Shown here: in pieces, positions 15,869 to 23,604 of the stretch
Position numbering within the stretch: position 1 is the first letter of the stretch
Layout: each line of letters begins with the position of its first letter
Origin: JBOGZD01 sp050697155
GTDB taxonomy: Bacteria > Actinomycetota > Thermoleophilia > Solirubrobacterales > 70-9
Assembly: GCA_050697155.1 (NCBI GenBank)
Contig: JBOGZD010000001.1
Location: 1-64,000 of the forward strand
Length of the DNA: 64,000 bases
Direction: 5' to 3'
Notes under the pieces: generated by a model
What the model was told of the DNA's origin: nothing
What the model saw: only the letters and a program-made list of their open reading frames with translations
Database searches by the model: none
Position numbers and translations under genes: made by a program

Positions 15869-17695
15869 GTGCTCTGCGCCGCCGCAGCGCTGCTCCTGCT
15901 GCTCGGGCCCAGCGCCCGATACCCGCCGTGGCCCCGCAGCGCCGTCGTCGCGCTGGTCGCGCTGGCGGCGCTCGGGATCTGGTCGGCGCTCTCGGCGGTC
16001 TGGAGCCCGTCGCCTGACATCGCCATCGCCGACGGCCAGCGCATCCTCATGTACGCGCTCTCCTTCGGGCTCGGCGCCTGGATGGCCCGACAGCTCGGTC
16101 CGCGGGTCCTGCTCGCGCTCGCCCCACTCGCCGCCGCGGCCGCGTTCGCCGGCGTCGCCGCCGTGGTCGAGATGCTGACCGCGAGCGATCCGGAGGGCGT
16201 AATCGACAACGGCACCCTCCTTTATCCGATCGGCTACCGGAACGCCAACGCGGCGTTCTTCCTGATCGCCTTCTTCCCCGCGCTCGGCCTCGCCGCCGAC
16301 CGCGAGCTCGACTGGCGCGCGCGCGGTCTCTGCCTCGGGACGGCGACCATGTCACTCGAGCTGGCGATGCTGGGCCAGAGCCGGGGCTCGGTACCGGCGG
16401 TCGCGGTCGCGATCGTTGTCTACGTCCTGCTCTCGCCGCTCAAGGTCCGTGCGATCTCGTGGCTCGTCCTCGCTGTGCTTCCAGCCGTGGTCGTCCTCCC
16501 TGCCGTGCTGGAGCTGTTCGACGTGGCCAACGCCGACCCGGAGGTAGATCGGAGGGTGCTGGCCGAGCTCGAGGACGCGGCGCGGGTGGTGGCGCTCACC
16601 GCGGGGGCCGCGTTCGCTCTCGGCCTCGTGGCGGCTCGACTCGAGCGCCGCTTGCCCATCCTCGGCAGCACGAGCGCCCGCTGGAACCGGCCGATCGCCG
16701 GCGGTCTCGCCGCACTCCTGGTCGCGGGAGTCACGGGTTTCGCGGTCGTCAATGGAGACCCAGCGGGATGGGTCTCGGACCGAGTGGACGAGTTCCGGTA
16801 CGCCGGCACGCCCGAGCCGTCTGGCCTGTCGAGCCGGTTCACGCTCGACGTCGGCTCGAACCGCTATGACCTCTGGCGCGTTGCGCTCGACGACGCCGCG
16901 GAGGAGCCCGTGCTCGGCGACGGTGGCGGCGGCTTCCAGTACTCCTACCTGCGCCAGCGCGAGTCCCCTCGCCAGGCTCGCGACGCGCACAGCGTCGAAC
17001 TCGAGGTGCTCTCGGAGCTCGGCTTCCCCGGCCTGCTGATGCTGCTGGCCACGCTTACCTGCGCGGTCGCGGCGGCGCTGCGCGCCCGCAGGGCCGGCCC
17101 GGCGGCGGCGACCCTGACCGCGATCGCCCTGGCGAGCGCCGCGTACTGGCTCGTCCACGCCTCTGTGGACTGGTTCTGGACCTATGCGGGCCTGACAGCG
17201 CCGACGCTGGCGCTGCTCGGGGCCGCAGCCGCAGCCCCGGGGCCTGCGCCCGGTGCCGGCGGCGGGTCCCGACTCGCCCGTGGGCTCGCCGCGACGGCCC
17301 TCGCCGTCCTCGCGCTGACCGCGATCCCACCGTTGCTGAGCGCCAAGTACATCGACGGCGCGTTCGAATCCTGGCGCTCGGACATCGAGACCTCCTACGA
17401 GGACCTCGAGCGCGCCCACGACCTGAACCCGCTCAGCGACATCCCGTTCCTCGCCGCCGGCGCGATCGCCCGGGCGGCGGGAGACCGTGCCCGTGCGGTC
17501 GCGGCCTTCGACCGGGCGGTCGAGGAGCGGCCCGAGGAATTCACCGGCCACTTCCTACTCGCGCTGCTCCAGTCGGAGTCGGAGCCGCGAGTCGCCCGCC
17601 GCGAGGCCGCTCGCGCGCTCGAGCTCAATCCCCTCGACGAGCGGGTGCGTGGCCTGGCCGAGCGCCTCGGCTTGCGTGTGCCCGACCTCGATTGA
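15869..17695 (+). CDS. O-antigen ligase/polymerase-like membrane protein with TPR-like tail
   Basis: At least 608 residues. About ten hydrophobic segments with a large loop (about 300-370) containing SRFTLDVGSNRYDLWRVALD and GDGGGGFQYSYLRQR form the Wzy_C/O-antigen-ligase pattern. The C terminus (about 500-605) has TPR-like helices (SYEDLERAHDLNPL, RAVAAFDRAVEERPEE, ALELNPLDERVRG). The first canonical start is GTG 15869. However, the frame is open upstream and encodes another hydrophobic segment (GLFLIALLAVVWSWWAWQE). A CTG at 15722 overlaps the sixA stop as CTGA, so the true start may be non-canonical. It probably joins or polymerises surface glycan units at the outer membrane face of the cytoplasmic membrane. 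Confidence 0.85.
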   Translation: MLCAAAALLLLLGPSARYPPWPRSAVVALVALAALGIWSALSAVWSPSPDIAIADGQRILMYALSFGLGAWMARQLGPRVLLALAPLAAAAAFAGVAAVVEMLTASDPEGVIDNGTLLYPIGYRNANAAFFLIAFFPALGLAADRELDWRARGLCLGTATMSLELAMLGQSRGSVPAVAVAIVVYVLLSPLKVRAISWLVLAVLPAVVVLPAVLELFDVANADPEVDRRVLAELEDAARVVALTAGAAFALGLVAARLERRLPILGSTSARWNRPIAGGLAALLVAGVTGFAVVNGDPAGWVSDRVDEFRYAGTPEPSGLSSRFTLDVGSNRYDLWRVALDDAAEEPVLGDGGGGFQYSYLRQRESPRQARDAHSVELEVLSELGFPGLLMLLATLTCAVAAALRARRAGPAAATLTAIALASAAYWLVHASVDWFWTYAGLTAPTLALLGAAAAAPGPAPGAGGGSRLARGLAATALAVLALTAIPPLLSAKYIDGAFESWRSDIETSYEDLERAHDLNPLSDIPFLAAGAIARAAGDRARAVAAFDRAVEERPEEFTGHFLLALLQSESEPRVARREAARALELNPLDERVRGLAERLGLRVPDLD

Positions 17696-17697
17696 CG

Positions 17698-17713
17698 CGC
17701 CCCCCGGGGGGCG
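17698..17713. terminator. GC-rich palindrome between convergent genes
   Basis: CGCCCCCCGGGGGGCG is a perfect 16-bp palindrome lying 3 bp after the stop of the plus-strand ligase gene and 13 bp before the stop of the minus-strand LuxR gene. It can fold on either strand and fits a bidirectional terminator without a U-tract. Confidence 0.5.
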
Positions 17714-17726
17714 TGCTGCCGACCGC

Positions 17727-18002
17727 TCAGCGCGGCTTGATCAGATCCCGCTGGAGGGCAAGGGCGACGGCCTGGGCGCGGGTCCGCGCTCCGAGCTTCG
17801 CCTTCGCGTTGCGAACATGGGTCTGCACCGTCGCCGGCGAAAGGCCCAGCAGCTGCGCGATCTCGCGGTCGGTGGCGCCGCTGGCGAGCAGGGCGAGCAC
17901 CTCGCGTTCGCGGGCGCTCGGGTCGCGCCCGGCGGTGAGCAGGCTGCCGCCCTCGATGAAGCGGGCGGCCGCACCGGGCGGGTCGGCGACAGCCTCAGCC
18001 AT
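17727..18002 (-). CDS. small LuxR-type HTH regulator
   Basis: About 91 residues from ATG 18002. This ATG overlaps the stop of the upstream glycosyl-phosphotransferase gene (ATGGCTGA), so the genes are translationally coupled. Nearly all of the protein is a LuxR HTH: SAREREVLALLASGATDREI, LGLSPATVQTHVRNAKAKLG, ARTRAQAVALALQRDLI. There is no receiver or sensor domain. The HTH closely resembles that of the LuxR-GAF protein at 20081 (THVRNA..KLGA.TR.QAV.LA.QR), so they are probable paralogues. It likely regulates the adjoining polysaccharide genes. Confidence 0.87.
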   Translation of the reverse strand: MAEAVADPPGAAARFIEGGSLLTAGRDPSAREREVLALLASGATDREIAQLLGLSPATVQTHVRNAKAKLGARTRAQAVALALQRDLIKPR

Positions 18003-19428
18003 TGGCTTCCTCCTCGAGCAGGAAACGCCCGTCCGGGGTGCGCAGGGCCCGGTGCGCGTCGCGGAAGATCTCAACCGCGGTCTCGGCAAGGATCAGCGTG
18101 TCGCCGAACAGTGAGCGCCGCTTGACGTAGAAGAGGTCGTGACAGAGCTTCCACGCCGTGCCCAGGTCGGAGCCGGCATAGCCGCATCGAAGCGCCGCCC
18201 AGCCCGCGATCCCCGGCTTGACGAGCTGGCGGCGGGTGTAGTGGGAGAACTTGTGCTCGAGCTCCGCGACGATCTCTGGGCGCTCGGGGCGCGGCCCGAC
18301 GAGGGTCATCTGGCCGCGAAGGATGTTCCAGATCTGGGGCACCTCGTCGAGGTGGGTTCGGCGCAGGATCCTGCCGGCGCGGGTGACGCGCTCGTCCCCT
18401 GCGGCCGCCCACTGCGCGCCGTCGCGCTCCGCGTCAACTCGCATCGTCCGCAGCTTCAGCATCTCGAACTGCTCGCCGTGCTCGCCGATGCGCCGCTGCC
18501 GGTAGAGCACCGGGCCGCGGTCGCCGAGCTTGATCGCCAGCGCCGCCACCGCCAGCACCGGGAGGCAGAGCACAGCCACCACTGAGCCTACGGCGAGGTC
18601 GAACATGCGCTTCGAGGTCGGCGACGAGGCACGGAAGTTGGGATGCATGATGTAGCGGTACCAGGCGGCGTCGATGGTCCCGATCGGCACGTGCCCGAGG
18701 GTCTCCTCGTAGAGCTGGTTGGCGGCGATCATCCGCACCGGCAGGTCGAGGCATTCCTCCGCCACATGAGCACAGACCTCCTCGAGCGGATCGCCGTTCG
18801 GGTCGCCGGCCGTGGGGGCGCAGACCAGCAGCTCGATCCGCTGGGAGACAACCGCGGAGCGGACGTCCTCGAGTCCGCCCAGCCACCGCAGCCGCCGGTA
18901 CTCGGCCGGACCCTGGGGAGCAAGCCAGCCGACGATCTCGTACGTCTGCACGTCGCTCGCTGCGAGCTCGGCGGCGAGATCGGCGGTGAACTCGCGCGGC
19001 CCGATCACCGCCACCCGGGCGCGCATCCCGTCCATCAGGCGAGCCTTGATCCAGGCGCCGAGCGCCATCACCAGCCCGGCGCCCAGCACGACCGCCTCGT
19101 ACTGGCCGAGGGCCTGGGAGTTGCCAGCGGCGTCGGCGAGTCGCCAGGCGACGAACCCGCCGAGCAGCGGCGCGGCGAGCGCGAGCAGGATCCTGGTCGC
19201 CGGCATCAGGTGCAGCGGGAATCGGGAGCGCTCGATCAGCTGCGCGGCGGCGAACATCGCGACGAACACGATCAGCCCCTGCTCGATCGAGGCCATGTGC
19301 GAGTAGGCGATCAGGCCGCCGGCCACCGAGGGCGCCAGCCGCAGCGCGACCAGATCGATCAGCCGCTGCGCCTCGAGCGCGCGCAGGCCTCGAAGGCCGC
19401 CCGTGACGGGGACCGAGTGTGGGCTCAT
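17995..19428 (-). CDS. polyprenyl glycosylphosphotransferase (exopolysaccharide initiation)
   Basis: A 477-residue membrane enzyme that should transfer a sugar-1-phosphate from a nucleotide sugar to undecaprenyl phosphate, the first step of repeat-unit assembly. Four to five hydrophobic N-terminal segments (to about 130) precede a Rossmann-like domain (VAVIGPREFTADLAAEL, about 145-245). The C-terminal catalytic domain (about 275-460) has KRMFDLAVGSVVAVLCLPVL, the basic/acidic motif LKLRTMRVDAE, RRTHLDEVPQIWNILRGQMT and LVGPRPERPEI, then KPGIAGWAAL. This is the WbaP/WcaJ-type large family. The sugar is not predictable. It overlaps the LuxR gene at 17727. Confidence 0.94.
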   Translation of the reverse strand: MSPHSVPVTGGLRGLRALEAQRLIDLVALRLAPSVAGGLIAYSHMASIEQGLIVFVAMFAAAQLIERSRFPLHLMPATRILLALAAPLLGGFVAWRLADAAGNSQALGQYEAVVLGAGLVMALGAWIKARLMDGMRARVAVIGPREFTADLAAELAASDVQTYEIVGWLAPQGPAEYRRLRWLGGLEDVRSAVVSQRIELLVCAPTAGDPNGDPLEEVCAHVAEECLDLPVRMIAANQLYEETLGHVPIGTIDAAWYRYIMHPNFRASSPTSKRMFDLAVGSVVAVLCLPVLAVAALAIKLGDRGPVLYRQRRIGEHGEQFEMLKLRTMRVDAERDGAQWAAAGDERVTRAGRILRRTHLDEVPQIWNILRGQMTLVGPRPERPEIVAELEHKFSHYTRRQLVKPGIAGWAALRCGYAGSDLGTAWKLCHDLFYVKRRSLFGDTLILAETAVEIFRDAHRALRTPDGRFLLEEEANG

Positions 19429-19447
19429 GAACGGATCCGCGTCGGGC

Positions 19448-19810
19448 TCACGACATGCCGCCGCCGGTGGCCGACCGCTCGCGGGCGAGCCGCCTCAGCA
19501 GCAGTCCTGCTCCGCCGAGGGCGAGTGCGGCCGCGAGCATGCCGCCGACCTCGAGGCCGGTGAATGGCAGCCCGGCGACCGTCTCGTCGGCGGTCGCGGA
19601 CGGGCCGTCCGGTGCCCCGCCGTCGCCCGGCCCGCCGCTCGGCGGTGGGTCGGGCCGCTCACCCTGCGAGATCACCTCGAGGGTTGATTCGTACTGGTCG
19701 TCGGTCGGACCGATCTGCTGTGCGACAGCCGCCGGGGCGGCCACGAGCAGCCCGATCGCAGCGAGCCCGGCCACCGCCGAGCGAACGCCGCCAAGGCGAT
19801 GCTTCGTCAT
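19448..19810 (-). CDS. small secreted LPFTG-anchored protein with PTDDQY motif
   Basis: About 120 residues from ATG 19810, chosen because GGGAG (19816-19820) lies about 5 nt upstream. ATG 19822 adds four residues. The signal peptide ends near PAAVAQQ. The mature N terminus has IGPTDDQYESTLEVIS, nearly the same as in the protein at 8177. A Pro/Gly-rich linker, then LPFTG, a hydrophobic stretch (LEVGGMLAAALALGGAGLLL) and RRLARERS complete a sortase signal. It lies just downstream of nothing else on its strand but beside the glycosyl-phosphotransferase gene, linking this family to polysaccharide genes. Confidence 0.85.
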   Translation of the reverse strand: MTKHRLGGVRSAVAGLAAIGLLVAAPAAVAQQIGPTDDQYESTLEVISQGERPDPPPSGGPGDGGAPDGPSATADETVAGLPFTGLEVGGMLAAALALGGAGLLLRRLARERSATGGGMS

Positions 19811-20080
19811 CTTTGCTCCCATTCATGCCCCCAGTTCTTTTCGCGATCTCGTCCGGCGGATGCCTACTGACGGCCTTGACCCACCGAGCGGGCGAGGAAC
19901 CGGCCGAAGAGCTCAGCCGCCCCAGTGCCCCCGGCCGATGGATACCTGCGGTCCCCCTCCCGGTCAACCGATCGGCGCCTCAATTACCAGGAAATCCGCC
20001 GTGCATTACCTCAAAATGGCTAGTGGTAGGCTGCGGCCGGGCTTCCGTGGGGGCATCGGATACCGATCGGCACCGAGGCG
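19811..20080. promoter_or_regulatory. divergent promoter region
   Basis: 270 bp between the LPFTG gene and the LuxR-GAF gene. It has an AT-richer core near 19980-20030. TAGGCT (20027-20032) could be a plus-strand -10 box, with TTACCT (20006-20011) as a poorly spaced -35 (15 bp). No open frame here has coding features. Confidence 0.35.
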
Positions 20081-20860
20081 ATGGCTAGCGAGGACATGAG
20101 AATGACGGCTGCTGACAGCCCTGGTGCGACGGGCGACCGACGCCCCCCGCTCACGCGGCGTGAGCGCGAGATCCTCGGCCTCCTGGCCGAGGGCATGAGC
20201 GGGGCGGAGATCGCGGCGAAGCTGGTGCTCTCGCCCGAGACGGTGCGCACGCACGTGCGCAACGCGATGGGCAAGCTCGGCGCCTCCACCCGCTCACAGG
20301 CGGTGGTGCTGGCGATGCAGCGCCGGGAGATCGCCGGAGAGGGTGCGGCCGAGCGCCCGCGCGGCGGCAGGCGGATCTCGTTCGCCGGCCCCGAGGCCGA
20401 CTCGGTGGCGAGGATGCTCGACGCGCTCGTCTCGCTCTACGACGTCGACGGCGGCGCCGTCTACTTCACCGACGAGGATGGGCTCTCGCTGCGCCGGGCG
20501 ACCGGCGCCGGTGCGGCCAGCGGCGGGGTTGGGCTCCCCGAGACGCTGGCGCTCGGCGACGGCCCGCTGGGCCGGGTGGCGCTCGAGCGCCGGGCGCAGC
20601 TCGTCCACGCAGGGCGCGGAGGCCCGGGGGCCCCGGCGGGGGTGGTGGCTGCCCCGATGCTCGGTGGCGGGCGGCTGCTCGGGCTGATCGCGCTCGAGGC
20701 CAGGCTCAGCCGGCCGATCGGCCGCAGCGAGCTGCTGCTGCTGCAGGCATTCGCGAATCGGGTCGCCGAGGTGCTCATCGCGGGAACCGGCGTCGAGCGC
20801 GGACTCGAGCGCGCGATGGAGCGCTTTCGCTCCTCCTGGACGGCCGCCGGCCGCGGCTGA
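20081..20860 (+). CDS. LuxR-HTH regulator with C-terminal GAF-like domain
   Basis: A 259-residue protein with reversed domain order: the LuxR HTH comes first (about 24-85: LTRREREILGLLAEGMSGAE, SPETVRTHVRNAMGKLGAST). A GAF-like sensor follows (about 105-250: LDALVSLYDVDGGAVYFTDE, LPETLALGDGPLGRVALERR, GVVAAPMLGGGRLLGLIALE, LLLQAFANRVAEVL). GAF domains bind small ligands or sense redox state, so this is likely a one-component regulator. Its HTH is most like that at 17727. Its 3' end faces the STAS gene across a shared terminator. Confidence 0.88.
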   Translation: MASEDMRMTAADSPGATGDRRPPLTRREREILGLLAEGMSGAEIAAKLVLSPETVRTHVRNAMGKLGASTRSQAVVLAMQRREIAGEGAAERPRGGRRISFAGPEADSVARMLDALVSLYDVDGGAVYFTDEDGLSLRRATGAGAASGGVGLPETLALGDGPLGRVALERRAQLVHAGRGGPGAPAGVVAAPMLGGGRLLGLIALEARLSRPIGRSELLLLQAFANRVAEVLIAGTGVERGLERAMERFRSSWTAAGRG

Positions 20861-20894
20861 GGCGACCTCCCCGCCGAACCTCGGCGGCTCAGCC
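20855..20894. terminator. bidirectional hairpin terminator
   Basis: CCGCCGA (20871-20877) pairs with TCGGCGG (20881-20887) around loop ACC. An outer stem, GGCTGA (20855-20860) with TCAGCC (20889-20894), includes both stop codons of the convergent genes. The arrangement fits a shared terminator without a long U-tract. Confidence 0.6.
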
Positions 20895-21260
20895 GAAGAC
20901 CTCGTCGCTCTCGATCGCGGCCAGGGCGGCGTCGAGATCCCCGTCCATCGGGGCCACCGCGCCGATGTCGCACAGATCGAGCACCCGCCGCGTGGGCGAG
21001 TCGGCGCGGATCACCAGCCGCAGCTCCTGCCGGCGGGCGGCGAGCCGGCGGCCGAGGTCGAAGAGCAGGTGAACGCCGGAGCTGTCGAGGTACTGGACGT
21101 CTGCGATGTCGAGGACGAGCCCGGCGGCGCTCGACGGCAGGCGGTCCGAGATCGCCAGCCTCAGCTCGCTCGCGTTCGAGCCGTCGACCTCGCCCTCGAG
21201 GGTGGCGATCAGCACCCGGTCGCGCTCGCTGAACTCGACGCCGACGAGCCGGTCCCTCAC
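20889..21260 (-). CDS. STAS-domain anti-sigma factor antagonist
   Basis: About 123 residues from GTG 21260, which overlaps the stop of the phosphatase/kinase gene as GTGA. The STAS fold is clear: VEFSERDRVLIATLEGEVDG, GLVLDIADVQYLDSSGVHLL, LRLVIRADSPTRRVLDL. The serine in YLDSSGV is the usual phosphorylation site in SpoIIAA/RsbV proteins. In partner switching the unphosphorylated form binds an anti-sigma kinase and frees a sigma factor. The candidate partner kinase/phosphatase is the upstream gene. No sigma factor gene is nearby. Confidence 0.9.
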   Translation of the reverse strand: MRDRLVGVEFSERDRVLIATLEGEVDGSNASELRLAISDRLPSSAAGLVLDIADVQYLDSSGVHLLFDLGRRLAARRQELRLVIRADSPTRRVLDLCDIGAVAPMDGDLDAALAAIESDEVFG

Positions 21261-22492
21261 GCCGAAACGGCCTCCTGCTCGGCGAGCCGGCGGCGCATTC
21301 GCACCAGCGTGCCGGCGGAGCCGCGATCGATCTCGAGGCTGTCGACGAGTTGCTCGATCAGGCTCAGGCCCCGGCCGCGCGAGCCGGAGCGCGGATCCCG
21401 CCAGCTGCCGAAATCGCGCACCGTCATCTCGATCCCGTCGCCGGTGCGGTGCGCCCCCACCACATAGGAGGCCTCGCCGGGCGGATACGCGTGGGCGATC
21501 GCGTTCGCGCAGGCCTCCCCCACCGCGACGAGCGACTCGTAGACCTCTGCCTCGCCAGCCCCGGCGGCGCGCAGCCACGGGCCGAGCGTGCGGCGCATCG
21601 GCGCCAGCGACTCCGGCTCGGCGCGCAGGGTCACCTCGATCCGCTCCTCGGTCAGCGGCTCCAGCCGCAGGGCGAGCAGCGCCACGTCGTCGCGGGGCGC
21701 GCGGTCGCGGAAGCGCGACTGCAGCAGCGCCGCACAGACCGCCTCCGGCCCGCCGGGCACGCCGGCGGCGAAGCCGCGCAGCCATTCGAGCCCCTTGTCG
21801 AGGGAGATCTCGGGGCGCTCGACGAGCCCGTCGGTGTACAGCAGCACGGTCGAGCCCGGGGTGAGCGCGACGGTGCTCTCCTCGTAGGTCGGGAAGGGCA
21901 CGACGCCTAGCGGGCTGCCGGCGGGGCCCTCGGCGAAGAACGCCTCGCCTGTCGAATCGATGATCAGCGGCGGCGGGTGGCCGGCCGAGGCGAGTCGGAG
22001 GCTGCCCTCCTCCGGGTCGACGACGGCGTAGATCAGGGTCGCCATCGGCCCGCCCGCGACCTCGCGCGCGAACGCGTTCATCCGCTCGAGCACCAGCGAG
22101 GGCCGGAGCCCTTCGAGCCCGTAGGCCCGCAGCGCGTTCTGGAGCCGCGCCATCCGCGACGCCGCGTCGAGGCCGTGCCCGACCACGTCGCCGATCGCGA
22201 TCCCGGCCTGCCCGTCGCGGAGGCCGATCACGTCGTACCAGTCCCCGCCGACCTGGGCATCGGCGCTCCCGGCGACGTAGCGGGCGGCGACCGAGAGGCC
22301 CGGCAGATCGGGCAGGTGCTCGGGCAGCAGGCTCCGCTGCAGGGTCTCGGCGAGGGCGGCGACGTGCTCGACCTCCTCCGCGGCGCGGCGCAGGCCCTCG
22401 AGGGTCGCGTCGATGATCGCCTCGCCTTCGGGCGCGCCCTCCTCCGGGCCCTCCGGGCCGCCGGCCCCCGCTGACGTCTCCTCCGCGGACAA
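21257..22492 (-). CDS. SpoIIE/RsbU-type phosphatase fused to RsbW-type HATPase
   Basis: About 411 residues from TTG 22492. The longer frame upstream is antisense to the GGDEF gene and is not coding. A short coiled lead (about 25-55) precedes a PP2C/SpoIIE phosphatase domain (about 60-275: VGGDWYDVIGLRDGQAGIAI, GDVVGHGLDAAS, LASAGHPPPL, LLYTDGLVE, DDVALLALR). A histidine-kinase-like ATPase domain of the anti-sigma kinase type follows (about 285-405: GEACANAIAHAYPPGE, TVRDFGSWRDP, RGRGLSLIEQLVD). Phosphatase metal-binding aspartates are present. With the overlapping STAS gene this makes a compact partner-switch module in which one chain carries both opposing activities. Confidence 0.92.
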   Translation of the reverse strand: MSAEETSAGAGGPEGPEEGAPEGEAIIDATLEGLRRAAEEVEHVAALAETLQRSLLPEHLPDLPGLSVAARYVAGSADAQVGGDWYDVIGLRDGQAGIAIGDVVGHGLDAASRMARLQNALRAYGLEGLRPSLVLERMNAFAREVAGGPMATLIYAVVDPEEGSLRLASAGHPPPLIIDSTGEAFFAEGPAGSPLGVVPFPTYEESTVALTPGSTVLLYTDGLVERPEISLDKGLEWLRGFAAGVPGGPEAVCAALLQSRFRDRAPRDDVALLALRLEPLTEERIEVTLRAEPESLAPMRRTLGPWLRAAGAGEAEVYESLVAVGEACANAIAHAYPPGEASYVVGAHRTGDGIEMTVRDFGSWRDPRSGSRGRGLSLIEQLVDSLEIDRGSAGTLVRMRRRLAEQEAVSA

Positions 22493-22543
22493 TTCGCGCC
22501 GAGTGTAGTGACCCCGTCGCCCGGTACCGACTGGGCGATCGAC

Positions 22544-22549
22544 TACCTT
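22544..22549 (+). promoter_or_regulatory. -10-like box of the GGDEF gene
   Basis: TACCTT lies 8 nt before the GTG at 22558 and there is no ribosome site. This matches a pattern seen at several other genes in the window and suggests a leaderless transcript. Confidence 0.45.
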
Positions 22550-22557
22550 CGACCCGC

Positions 22558-23517
22558 GTGGAAGGCTCCAGCGACGCCCAGATCGCGCGCACCCCCGGGG
22601 CGCAGGAGCAGCTCGCCAAGGAGTGGCTGCTGCGAATGATCGAGCGCACCCCCCTCGACGACGTCGGCGAGATCCCGATGGACTGGATCGCCGAGCAGGC
22701 CCCGCCGCTGATCGCCGACATCCTCGCGGCGCTCTCGGACCCGCTCGCCGCTCCGGATCGTCCGCTTGAGCCGGAGGAACGTGAGCGGGCGGCGAAGCTG
22801 GCGGGGCTGCGCGACGGCCCGGGGGCCGCGGAGCAGATCCCGCGCGACCTGGCGGCGCTCCAGGCGCTGCTGGTGGAGACGCTTCGCCGCGAGATCCCCG
22901 AGCGCCGCCAGGGTGACTTCGCCCGCGCGGTCGAGCGCCTCGCCGAGGTATTCGGGTCGATCCAGGGGGCGGTCGCGAGCTCACTGGTCGACGAGCGAAC
23001 GGGGGGCGCGCGAGTCGATCGCCTCACCGGCCTGCCGGGACCGGTCCAGCTGGACGAGTGGATACGGATCCTGCTCGCCGAGCAACGCCGCTACGAGCAC
23101 GGCTTCGCGCTCGCGCTCGTCGACATCGACGGGCTCGCCAAGATCAACGAGGCCTACGGCCGCGACGCCGGCGATCGTCTGCTGACCGCGGTCGCGGGGG
23201 TGATCCGGAGGCAGATCCGCAACGTCGATCAGGCGTTCCGGCTCGAGGGCGGCGAGTTCCTCGTGCTCTGCCCTCACCAGGACGCGGCCGGCCTCGTGCC
23301 GATGGCGGAGCGGATCGCCAACCTGGTCGAGAGCTCCCAGCTCGCCGAGGGGCCGCGGATCGGGGTCGCGGTCGGCGTCGCTTCATGCCCCGAGAACGGC
23401 GAGGACGCGGAGGCGCTGATCGAGGTCGCGCAACAGGCGACCTACGACGCGAAGGCGGCGGGGCGGCGGGTCGGCACCGGGCCGGGTGGGCCCGAGCCGG
23501 TTCTGCAAGATCAGTAA
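22558..23517 (+). CDS. GGDEF-domain protein with altered signature
   Basis: A 319-residue protein. The N-terminal half (to about 145) is helical and not recognised. The C-terminal half is a GGDEF domain (about 158-310) with DRLTGLPGPVQLDEWI, LALVDIDGLAKINEAYGRDA and GDRLLTAVAGVIRR. The signature loop reads RLEGGEFLVL, so the residues aligned with GGDEF are EGGEF (23245-23259). The third position, normally Asp/Glu and metal-binding, is Gly. By family knowledge such proteins are often inactive as diguanylate cyclases and may act as c-di-GMP or GTP sensors. There is no N-terminal membrane segment. It is divergent from the partner-switch operon. Confidence 0.88.
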   Translation: MEGSSDAQIARTPGAQEQLAKEWLLRMIERTPLDDVGEIPMDWIAEQAPPLIADILAALSDPLAAPDRPLEPEERERAAKLAGLRDGPGAAEQIPRDLAALQALLVETLRREIPERRQGDFARAVERLAEVFGSIQGAVASSLVDERTGGARVDRLTGLPGPVQLDEWIRILLAEQRRYEHGFALALVDIDGLAKINEAYGRDAGDRLLTAVAGVIRRQIRNVDQAFRLEGGEFLVLCPHQDAAGLVPMAERIANLVESSQLAEGPRIGVAVGVASCPENGEDAEALIEVAQQATYDAKAAGRRVGTGPGGPEPVLQDQ

Positions 23518-23604
23518 CGCGCACGAAAAGACCCACCAGTAGCTGCGCGAAGTTGCTGAGATCCTGCAGCTCGCGGCGCCGCGAGCCGATCAACCTATAG
23601 AGAG

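Noticed and set aside
22493..23027. N-terminal extension of the phosphatase/kinase and STAS frames
   Set aside because: These extensions run antisense through the GGDEF gene. True starts at 22492 and 21260 fit the domain ends.
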